DNA of 64,000 nucleotides from the NCBI GenBank assembly GCA_037043455.1, contig JAWPHD010005065.1:1-64000 (forward strand). Direction: 5' to 3'. The notes under the pieces were generated by a model that made no database searches, was not told where the DNA came from, and saw nothing but the letters and a program-made list of their open reading frames with translations. Positions 1 to 10,900 of this stretch are shown piece after piece; position 1 is the stretch's first letter, and every line of letters begins with the position of its first letter. Made by a program: the position numbers and the translations under genes. Origin of the DNA: Cyrtodaria siliqua (taxonomy: Eukaryota; Mollusca; Bivalvia; Adapedonta; Hiatellidae).

Positions 1-950
1 CAAATATAAGTGGGGCGCCTCTCGTAGCCCTCATGTTCAAGATACCATATATTTATTTACGAAGTAGTTCAAGTAATATTTATAGCATAATTTTTCGAGT
101 ATATGCGATTTATACTGCTTCTCGAGGGAGTAGGAAAAATATGCCATAAATGTTTTGTACCTTAGCCATTTATCCAAGTATGCACGCCCAAGAAGTTTTA
201 GGGCGTTGCAGTTTTCAGTAAAATTTACAGCTCGATCCAATCAAGAAATAGCATTATCACGAGGCATGACCCAATCCATGTTTTGATTATTGCAGCCAAT
301 CACCTTTGTATAGTATTGGGCAAATGCAATGTCAAGGAGTGCTGTTTTGGTAATGGTTTAGTCGTTTTGATTGACAGGTTGTGTGTAAACATTACAACTG
401 CGCACGCTTAAAATTGAGTAGACCATTTATAGCACGGCTGAAATATACTGGCATTTATAGCACGGTTTAGGCTCAGACCTTCAGGTTTATGAAAATAAAA
501 TTATATCATAAGCAAGAACAAAGGAAAACCATTAGAGCTATGGTACAAACAATACTTAATTCACACTAAATATACAGTATTGATGTAATAATCTAATATA
601 AAAATCTTAACACAAATACACATGTAAAACAGGACTAAGAAAAAAGGCTGCAATATCTCAACAAGATCGCCACGACCAGCTTGTGAATGAATTTTAAAAT
701 GTGTCTAGATGACTGTATCTAAAGAAGTGTTATAAGCAGAGAATGCTGATTAAAACGTAAAATGAAATTGACGAGGACTTTGGAAATGTTATAATACAAG
801 TAATTATGCATTCCAATAATAGACTAGAATTAAACTATGACAAACAAACAAATGATTTTAATACCTTATGTGCCAACTAATGTACTATTACATTCTATCC
901 CCCGAATGCTGCACTGAGCATAAAACAGGCAGCATGCAGGGCCAAATGGT
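1..950. other. No supported gene
   Basis: AT-rich sequence. A minus-strand frame at 240-37 (67 codons, starting MDRAVNFTENCNALKLLGRA) is not recognised and has no clear splice or family signal. Nothing else was seen. Confidence 0.4.
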
Positions 951-959
951 TTATTTTTT

Positions 960-1420
960 AGCACAGGTATTGGTTATGTAAAGAGAGATAACAAGAAGCA
1001 CCAACAGTGGTACGAACACCAGACTGCTAACTTTTATCGCACAAATCTAACATGAAAAGGGGGATAATTTTGGTAAAAGGAATGACAGAATTATGGTGCT
1101 TGTAATATATGGTTGTGTAATGATAATGAACATGTGTTTAAAGTTTCAAAGCTTCCTGACAATTATTTTTTTGGAATGACTACTTTCAAAATGTTAACCA
1201 AAAATATGAGTGGAAAAGGGGAGACAATTCTAATAAAATGCATGACAGAGTTATGGTGCTTGTCACACATAGTTGGGTAATGATAATAAACATGTGTGCC
1301 AAGTTTTAAAGTTTTCTGATAATTCGTTTTTTAGCAATGATGAAAAACAAGTTTTAAAGTTTTCTGATAATTCGTTTTTTAGCAATGAGGAAAAACAAAA
1401 ACCTTAAGCCTGGATTTGCT
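960..1420 (+). repeat. Dispersed repeat, divergent tandem units of about 165 bp
   Basis: Words such as GACAGAGTTATGGTGCTTGT, TAATGATAATAAACATGTG and AAGTTTTAAAGTTTTCTGAT recur in consecutive units. The last unit carries an extra local duplication (TTCTGATAATTCGTTTTTTAG twice in shortened form, 1315-1390). The same family appears inverted at 4640-4870. Confidence 0.6.
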
Positions 1421-2020
1421 ACACAATCCCGCTAAAAAGGTCACACAACTTTTTTTACTGTTTCACAGAGCAACATACAAGCTTTGGAAGGTAATTGGGT
1501 ATTACTGTATAGTTTTGGTTTTAATTGGCCAAACTGAACTGGGTATTGTTAAAGAAATTTCTTAGTCAAATTGGTATAAACCTTCATTTTCATTTTAACT
1601 GGATATTTACATAATTATAATTATTTAATCAAATGTTAAAGAGATGCAATTATGCATTACACAGACTGTCAGTTGAATAAACACTTGGGAGTATTTCAAG
1701 CCAGTCATTGTTATTACTTCAAACTCTTTAAATCTATGTTAATACCATATGCTCCTTTCAAATAAATAAATTTCAAGCCGGGCGAGTAGATTTCATAAGT
1801 CGGTAGTCCATCCGGGCGACTAGCTTTTTCGACAAGCTAAAGTCGATTTCCTCGGCATTATTCGTCAATGCGTTTACCCGTCTCGCATTTTTTGACCGCA
1901 GCCAATGAAATTGCATCATACAACCAGTTATCGACCAGCAGCCAATGAAATCGCTCGTTACGTATTTTTCTTTACAATATGGCTGCGCCCGTGTCGTGAC
2001 AATAACAATGCGCGATAACA

Positions 2021-2330
2021 ATGTGGCGATACTTAGAGAACGTTGATCGCCCTAGTCAAGGCCCCAATCCAGGTGAAAAAAGAAAGTACAATCAAGAGTA
2101 CGATAAATCTAAACGTAAACGTGAATTTCAGTCGGGATGGACAGAGAACAGGCCTTGGTTACAAAATACGGCGTGCGGTATGCAATGTCAATATTGCATT
2201 GCGCAAGGTCTTCAAAATTCGTTTGTTTCGGGGTGTACCTCCATGAACATTGACAGCATAAAGAAACACGAAGACTCGGGATAGCCATAAGCGGGCGGCG
2301 AGTATTGAACTGGCAATGTGTTTGTTAGTG
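2021..2330 (+). pseudogene. hAT/ZNF862-type TTF-like zinc-finger exon, frameshifted
   Basis: The frame from ATG 2021 reads MWRYLENVDRPSQGPNPGEK, then KRKREFQSGWTENRPWLQ, then MQCQYC, then NSFVSGCTSMNIDSIKKHEDS before a stop at 2282-2284. The order of aromatic/W-PWL block, Cys-x2-Cys, F-V-x-G and K-x-H is typical of the N-terminal BED/TTF-like finger of hAT transposases and of domesticated relatives such as ZNF862. A one-base frame change after HEDS brings the second zinc-binding His and RAASIELAM into frame, so this copy looks broken by an indel (or a sequencing error). No catalytic hAT domain follows. It could be a relic of an autonomous hAT element or a decayed exon of a derived host gene. 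Confidence 0.55.
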
Positions 2331-2779
2331 TGTCAAAAAAGAAAAATCCAGAAAATCTGGGCTCATAAATTTTCAGCTGGGCAACCAAAATCCAGAAGAT
2401 GGTTGCCCGTTTGGGCAACCAAGCTTTAAAAGTTAGTTTCCATCCCTGAATGTCGGATAAATTTGAACTTAAATTATCTCTCGCAAATCACTGTCAGTTG
2501 TACTATACAACGTCATCCAGTATCCCTTTAAGTAGATCACCACTTGTTTTGTTTCGAAATAATATTATACTGAACAAAAATGTTTAGCAAGACTTTTTAG
2601 GCACACAGATTATAAAACATATGAACATTGAAATAATTGTTCGAAGATATTAAGAGATGCTAGGTAAATACAAACGTATTGCTTTGAACAAATTTAATGT
2701 TTGGCATTGACAAGAATTCCTCATTCTGCTGTTGTTTAACAAGATGTCAATGACCTTGAAGCTCTATTGATAGGTTTTT

Positions 2780-3885
2780 GATAGCTAGATCAGCGTTCCT
2801 GTGAAGTTTCATGAAAATCCGTCAAGTAGTTTCAGAGGAGTTGTCGCTACAAGTTTTCATTATATAACTCTATGTAAACAAAGATGGCCGCTGGTGGCCA
2901 TGACTAATGTCGCATCAAAATAATTTTCGACAAGGATCAACATCATTCCATACTGATCATTTTAGAAAAAGTCCCATATCAATATCACATATAGTTTTCA
3001 AGAAGTACTCGCTACAAACTTGTTTCTTGAAAATCTATTTTTAGCTGTGGTGGCCATCTTGAATTTCCGACCAACCTGAAACGTTGCTAGGATCATTTAG
3101 ACATCAAGAGCAACATTCCTGTGAAGTTTCATGGAAATCCGTTGAGTAGTTTCAGAGGAGTAGTCGCTACAAGTTTTTACTAAATAACTCTATGTAGACA
3201 AAGATGGCCGCTGGCAGCCATGTTTAACGTCGAATCAAAACGATTTTTTACAAGGACCAACATCATGTCATGCTGATCATTTTAGAAAAAGTCCCATATC
3301 AATATCACTTATAGTTTTCAAGAAGTACTCGCTACAAACTTCTTTCTTGAAAATCTATTTTTAGCTGTGGCAGCCATTTTGAATTTCCGACCAACCTGAA
3401 ATGTTGCTAGGATCATTTAGACATCAAGAGCAACATTCCTGTGAAGTTTCATGGAAATCCGTTGAGTAGTTTCAGAGGAGTAGTCGCTACAAGTTTTTAC
3501 TAAATAACTCTATGTAAACAAAGATGGCCGCTGGCAGCCATGTGAAACGTCGAATCAAAACCATTTTTACAAGGACCAACATCATGTCATGCTGATCATT
3601 TTAGAAAAAGTCCCATATCAATATCACTTTGAGTTTTCAAGAAGTAGTCGCTACAAACTTGTTTTTTAAAAATCTATTTTTAGATTTGGTGGCCATTTTG
3701 GATTTAACCTCAACATGAATTTTTGCAAGGATCAACTAGACTTCATGGGCAACATTTCTATAAAGTTTCATGAAAATCCATTCAGTAGTTTCAGGAGTAG
3801 TCGCTACAAAAAAAAGTTTACGGACAGATGACGGACGCCGCACCATGGCATAAGCTCTGCTGATCTCTGATCAGTAGAGCGAAAA
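2780..3885. repeat. 320-bp tandem array, about 3.5 copies
   Basis: GTGAAGTTTCATG recurs at 2801, 3121 and 3441, with a degenerate copy near 3760, a period of about 320 bp. Each unit also carries AGTAGTCGCTACAA and AAAGATGGCCGCTGG. The array ends in a GACGGACGCC tail and a TGATCTCTGATCA palindrome. Such units are typical non-coding repeats of bivalve genomes. Confidence 0.8.
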
Positions 3886-4302
3886 ACTGCTGAAATGTGT
3901 TCACTAACAATTGTTATTCTCGAACAAAAACATTTCAAATTTCATATTTTAAAATTACCTCCCTTTTCATTGAAATGAGAACGATTTTAGATAACCTATA
4001 AAACTATTTTCTCCAACATACTTGCTTCATTTTTATCACCGACATTGTTCACAAATGACTTTGTAGCAATATTATTGCTCATATTTATGTCATTTTATCA
4101 CTGACCCTGAACATACACTTTGTATCGTGTTTATGGAAATGACATGAAGTTTATGTGCTTAATTTATTTTGCTCAGTATAGTATATTTGACTGCACGATT
4201 TGTTCCAACTTTCTGCATCCTCGTCTTTGAAACCATTTTGTCATGAGAAGTTTTCATTCACTATGAAAATACATTGTCATGAATCTATTAAAATGGCCAC
4301 AA

Positions 4303-4560
4303 TGCTGTAGATAAGCTGAGTAATTGAGTATTTTACTCCGACATAATTTTTTTTTACAAATACCCTCAGTTTATTTTTTTGTGAGTATCATTACTCATCA
4401 ACTTACTACAAATACTCTGACATAACTTTTAAAAATCATGAGTTACTCATTATGTTTGTATGTATTGTCCTGTGGAACAGTTTATTCCATATTTACATGA
4501 TGAAAATGATTCTAAGCATTGGTCTAAGATTAAGAACAAAGGCCATACAGTGCAAATCCA
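4303..4560. mobile_element. Copy of the TIR family seen at 59298-59717, 3' part lost
   Basis: It starts GCTGTAGATAAGCTGAGT and continues with GAGTATCATTACTCATCA, CTACAAATACTC and TTTATTCCATATTTACA, matching the MLH3-intron element over some 250 bp. The right TIR is not found. Confidence 0.55.
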
Positions 4561-4639
4561 GGCTTATAGTCTGGCAATTCCGTCTGTGTTCCCCTTTATA
4601 CGCGTTTTGACGTTTTCGTTTAAGTTTTTGTTTTTCTTC

Positions 4640-4870
4640 AGTTCTCAAAAACAAATTGTCAGAAAGCTTTGAAACTTGGCACATATGTTCATTATTATTA
4701 AACAATGTTTATATATGACAAGAACCATAATTCGGTCATTTTCTGTGTTTTACCTGAATTATCTCCATATTTTTTTACTTAGATTTTTCGATGTTGAATT
4801 TGCAATCCGGCATTCGAACCACTGTTGGTGCTTCTCTTGGCAAACACTCTAGATATCAAGATTGGTTTTA
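4640..4870 (-). repeat. Inverted copy of the 960-1420 repeat
   Basis: Read on the minus strand it gives AGCACCAACAGTGGTTCGAA, ATAATAATGAACATATG and AAGTTTCAAAGCTTTCTGAC, the same order as at 960-1160. The two copies lie about 3.5 kb apart in opposite orientation. Confidence 0.55.
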
Positions 4871-4968
4871 AAACTATTATTGTATTTGTATGTTGCCATC
4901 AGACGAAAAGTGTGCGATACAAATAGGAGAATTCTCATGCATTTGATAAACAACCGACCGGTAGAGGC

Positions 4969-7900
4969 CTAATAATACCTGAGATCTCTTGGGAGACAGG
5001 AGTTGTCAAGTTTGTGTTGTATAACTGCCAACTGTGCTAGAGTCTTCAGCGATGGTTCCAGGTCCAGAATATGCAGATCTGACAGATCCATCAGAGAAAT
5101 TTCACCGTCTGTAGAATAAGAGCTGTCATTGGATGTGATAGGGCTGAAAGTATACAGTATACACATATAACAACATTCAACTGTAATTTCACTTTTTATT
5201 TTATGCTTAGCAGTGAAATAGTGGATTTTAGCAATGAAATAAAAGCGGTATTTCATACGTGTGAAATACACCGGTAGAGTTTTATTTTTTTCACTGCCGG
5301 AACTACTTTATTTTTCAATATCAATATTTTTCAATATCAAAAACAATTTTATTTTTTATTTTTTTAGAAATAACTGTTTAATATATATCACTCAACTGTA
5401 AATTTAACTGGTCAAGTATTTCGGATTGTTTTCATTTACAGAGAAAAATGTCAGTTGGTAACTTTTTTCAAAAACTACTTTTTCGGAAAGTTGTTATATC
5501 ATTAAGATTGAAAATAACTTAACTAAGAAAATGAGTCGTAGGTTGTATATTATTAAAATCAGTTAAGTAGGGTAGTTTAATAGAAGTTAAGGGGAATTTA
5601 AAACAGCAATTTTATCGTACTAAACCAATGACATCGTTAAATTTTAAAAAGAAATTCTGCATCCCGCAGTACACTTTGATTATAAAGCATAAAATAACAA
5701 GAAATGTCACAGTAAGTGACAAATGCCCCCGAAGTGGCCTATGATCTCTAAGTGTGACCTTTGACCTTGGTGTCACGGATTTCGATTTTGTGCGCGACAT
5801 GTCGTCTGGTTGTGGTGAGGACTTGTGCCAAGTTATTTGAAAATCCGTCCAGGAATGCCAGAGTTATTGTCCGGACACAACTTGACCTTTGACCTGTAAG
5901 TGTGACCTTGACCTTGGTGTCACAGACCTGGATTTTGTGCGTGACAAATCGTCTTGTTGTGGTGAGCACTTGTGCTAAGTTATTTTAAAATCCGTCCAGG
6001 AATGCCAGAGTTATTGACCGGACATGTTTTGACTGTTGACCTCTAAGTGTGACCTTGACCTTGGAGCCACAGACCTGGATTTTGTGCGCGACACGTCGTC
6101 TTTTTGTAGTGAGCACTTGTGCCAAGTTATTTGAAAATTCGTCCGGGAATACCCGTGTTATTGACCGGACACAATTTTACCTTTGACCTCTAAGTGTGAC
6201 CTTGACCTTAGAGACACGGACCTGGATTTTGTGCGCGACACCTTTTGTTGTGCTGAACAATTGTGCCAGATTATTTGAAAATCCGTCGAGGAATGCCAGA
6301 GTTATTGACCGGACACAATTTGATCTTTGACCTTGATGCCACAGACCTGGATTATGTGCTCGACACATCGTCTTATTGTGGTGAGCACTTGTGCCAAGTT
6401 ATTTGAAAATCCGTCCAGGAATGCCAGAGTTACTGACCGGACACACTTTTGACCTTTGACCTCTATGTGTGACCTTGACCTTAGAGCCACGAACCTTGGT
6501 TTTGTGCGCGACACGTCGTTATGTTGTGGTGAGCACTTTTGCCAAGTTATTTGAAAATCTGTTGATAAATGTCAGAGTTATTAACTGGACACGAAAGCAG
6601 TTAATTTTGACCTTTGACCTCTAAGTGTGACCTTGACCTTGGAGCCACGGACCTGGATTTTGTGCGCGGCATGTTGTCTTGTTTTGGTGAGCAATTGTGC
6701 CAAGTTATTTGAAAATTCGTCCATTAATGTCAGAGTTATTAACCACGGTCACCATTGTACTGACGAACGAAGGGACTGACAGACGAACAGTGCGACTACT
6801 ATATGCACCACTTCGGGGGCATAAAAAGAAAACTTGTTGTTTTGCAGTGAATAACAGATTTTATTTCATCTCAAAGTGATCAAACTTTAATATTTTTACT
6901 CATGCTTTGCATTCGCGAAAATATAAAAAAAATCACACTTCTCGGTGAAATAAAATCTGTTATTCCGTCAAAACAACAAATATTCTCTATGTATTTCTAA
7001 GTTATTGTTCCGCCCCTTTAAAGTTATATGCCATGAACAGATGTGGGTGTGTTATATGTGTAGTGATACAACCACTGACCAAATTCTGAAGTAGTTTTAC
7101 AGATGTTGTTGACAGAAAAAAATCTGAAACATTTGTTCAATATTTAGTTTTTGGAGTTATTTTTCTGTCCCTATAATGATGATAAAGGAAAATGTCAAGG
7201 GCATAGCCAAATGTTGGTGTGTCAAATGTATAGAATATTTCTTAATACACCCAAAAGATGTATCACAAATAAAGTTTTAAAGAAACTGTTGAATGAAAAA
7301 ATGTAAAATGTTTTAATAACACACACATATTTAGTAACGGACAGACTTAGTACTGATTCTGTCTTGCTTTTCACTAAAGCAGGTAGACCAAAATGAATAA
7401 ACTACAGGGAATGTACCGAATGACAGTACTACTATATCACCTCTGGCAGGCGCTGGAGGATTTGTTTGCCTGTCTAATTTTATACTATTCATTTTGTGTC
7501 CTAACTATTGAATTTATACTTTACTATTTAAACTAATAAAATAAATAAGGAACATGTTCTACAAACCTGGTTCCACCAAACAAGTACACCGTAGAGTTGA
7601 TCATACAACAACACTGTCTTCGTCGAGCACATGGACCTTCACCTTGCACCCTCACTTCCGACCAGGTATTGTTCACTAAAATTTACAAAAAACTCGGAGA
7701 TTAATATATGGAAGTTTCAGAAATAGCAGAACCATTGCCAGAACATATTTTAAATATGCAAATCAAGTGTTTTCCACAAATATTTTTCATAACATATTAT
7801 TTCAGAATTCCTGGCCTCCCCACACCCCACCACTACCCCATCCTCTCCATATACTGATGCAATACAAACCTTATTTGCATGTGAATTATCTCAACAGCTT

Positions 7901-10900
7901 GAGTTTTTTTTCAACTTCTGGTAGGCGATATAAATTACCAGACAACAAAAAGTGTTTTCATTTGTTTTAATTTCAATTTCACCCAGCAACTGAGATTTCA
8001 GATATTAAATCATTTTATAAGCTAAGTTCCTATATAAACATCTATTATTAATTAACTACTGTTTGGGGCGCTTGTTTCAGCCAAAGAGTTTTTGGTCTTT
8101 TTAAGATAAAATTAATCTACTACCTAAATAAGTTATATTTCAGTGAAACAGACATTTTTAGTGGTAATTAAAAATACCTTACTTTTCAAAATCGGTTGAG
8201 AAATAAAAATTTCATGTGCGATAGTTGTTTTTGATGGGGCATTTTCCTCTGCTGCATGAAAAATTGGGAAAATATTTTTTTTAGAATTTTTATCCAAAAA
8301 TGGTTTTAAATTGTTGGATATTAGTAAATTAAGACACCCTGAAAGTTTTATAGCAAAATATGAAGGCTAACTGAAGTTATTTGAAATTTCTTAATTTTCT
8401 GCGGTTCCACCAACAAGGTATTTACATAGGAAAAGCCTCATCAAAAATCATTTTGGCTGTAAAATATTTATTTCTCAACCGATTTTCAAAATTAAAGTAG
8501 TGGTATATAACTGATGTCCGTATTATTTAAATTGCTCCAGTTACTGCAGAGAAACCTTTGGCTGAAACAAGCGCCCCAAACAATAAACTATATTCGTCGT
8601 GTTCTGCTAGAAAATCTACACACAATATGCCGCAAACTCGGCCAATATGAACCGGAAGTAGGCCAATATGAACCGGAAGTAGGCCAATATGAACCGGAAG
8701 TAGGCCAATATGAAAAAACAAGGCCGGTATGAAGAAACTCGCCAATGTGAGATTTAGATGACGTAATTCAAGTTAACGTCATTCACGTTAATTGACGTCG
8801 TTCACGTTCATTTACCAACCTATAAACTAAATTAACGCTTCGATAAATAACTCAATTAATAACGTCATATTATAAATATGAGCAGAAGAAAACTTAACAG
8901 ACCGCCCGCATACGAGCAGTAGTTGCTCATAATACCTCTTCGTTACAGACAAGCTAGAAGTATTTTAAACTTAAGAAATTACCTGGATCAAATCTGAAAA
9001 TATCTTTGAAATGTTTGTCACGTTGCCCGTTGTATCCACCAAATATATAAAGATTGCCTCTGTATGTAACTAGAAAAGAGAAACAAGAAAACAATTAAAT
9101 AATAGTACTTTTTCAGAGTATTATCAGCTATTTGTTATAGAAAGGGTATGGTCTCATCGAGTTGGTTGATTAAATATCTTCCACTGGATTAATGACAGAA
9201 AGTGAAAAATGCCCCGGAAGAGGTTTACTCATTTGAACTTCGACCTCTAAGTGTGACCTCGACCTTTGAGTTACTAACCTGATACATGCACGCAATACTC
9301 CTTCTCAGTGTGGTAAGTATTTGTGTGAAGATTCATGAAAATCGATTTAGTACGTTCAAAGTTATGGCTGAGAAACGGTTGTTTCGGACAGAAGGCTGAA
9401 AGGACTGTGCGATTACTATATGCCCTCCCTTTCGAGCGTAAAAACAGGTACAGATAATATATATATAGAAAAGTGACACAAAGACAAGCAAAAGCAGGAC
9501 ACCTCTTAGATAATAATAAAACTTACAAGCAGAATGGCTTCTCCTACCCGAGGGAGGTGTCCCATGAGTCGCTGGTTCGTGCCATGATTGTGTCACTGTG
9601 TTGTAAGTCTGGATTTTATTGCAGTATATCTCTCTGTTTGTAAAAGTGTCACCACCCAAGTCGCCCCTGCCACCAAAAATGTACATTATGTCACCAATGC
9701 CTATTGCCGTGTGAAAGTCACGCCATCTTGCAGGAGTTCCCTGGTCGATAAAGAAGTCAGATTTTGTCACATGATACAGATAAATGTATAACTGTATTCA
9801 GAAGGACTAGACATTATTTTAGATATAAACTCATTAAACTGTACATCAGGTTTTATTCATTCAAACTTCTGTAAAAACGATACAGAGATATATTTTAAAA
9901 GGCTTGAGATAACCGTACATCAGGTTTATTCATGCAATCTTCTGTCAAATGATAGAGAAACTTATTTATAAGGATAAGAGACTTTATTTTAGATAACTGA
10001 ACATCAATTTTTATTCATGCTATAAATAGCGCTACAGTCGATTCCGTTTAATCGCATATCGGTTAATTGCATATTTCGGTTAATTGCATAAAGTTTTGAA
10101 ACACAAAACCATTCGTATTCTTTTGCATGTAAAAAAACCCGTATAATCGCATAGGTTTTTGTCACATTCCGGATAATTGCATAACGAATATCTGGCTAAT
10201 TGCATAATGAAAGTCAAGTTTACCTCTATTTTGCAACGGTTAATTGATTGACGCGGTCACACAGATAAGCCCGAGGCAAATTGATTGACAAAAGGTGCTA
10301 ATTGACGCCGAAAGTTTGCCATTTTGTGCGGTTTCCGTGAAGCTTCCACGCCATGACGATCGCTCACCAATTAGCATACACGATTTAATAATAAGTTTGT
10401 ATGCAATGTAAAGCAATGTGTTGTTAATTATTTACTGCTCTCAGTTTGCTAGTGTCGGTAGAGATGCATATGACATTGAGTAGCTCATAGAGTTTATTAA
10501 TAAATGAAAAATAAAATAAGCGTTTGTGTTATTATCATGGCTGTGTAATTCACACTACACACTACAAACAATAGCACAGCGACGCAGATTGAAAGAAAAC
10601 AAGTACGCATAAATATTGCATAAAATCTGTCAAATAACATTAAATACAAAATGGATATGCACAATAATATTCCTATCAAACATCTTACATATAATTAACT
10701 CGCTTTTATGGAGTTTCTATGTAAGTATTAACAGAACAGTAAAACGAAAGTAGAAACGTGCACCGCTACATGTACAAAATGTTCAATTTCGGTTATTCGA
10801 ATACTCCGGTTAATCGCATATATTTTCTTGACAAATGGGCTATGCAAATAACCGAAATCGACTGTAATACTGAAGTTTTATTCAAGGATATAAAGGAATG

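Noticed and set aside
2780..3885. Gene with repeated domains
   Set aside because: The 320-bp period is not a multiple of three and stops occur in all frames; non-coding tandem repeat.
5748..6514. Minus-strand frames with repeated SITLAFLDGFSNNLAQ peptides
   Set aside because: Open by the tandem 147-bp core of a transposon; frames break between units and have no start or splice logic.
8641..8728. Possible CRISPR-like array
   Set aside because: Units are directly adjacent without spacers and the genome is an animal one; it is a minisatellite.
8514..8732. Forward frame with GQYEPEV repeats as a repeat protein gene
   Set aside because: It is simply the 21-bp minisatellite translated; a reverse frame is also open for the same reason. 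No gene context or splice sites.
10497..10679. 60-codon hydrophobic minus frame as a membrane protein
   Set aside because: It lies wholly inside a pogo-like MITE, is AT-driven hydrophobic and has no relatives known to me.
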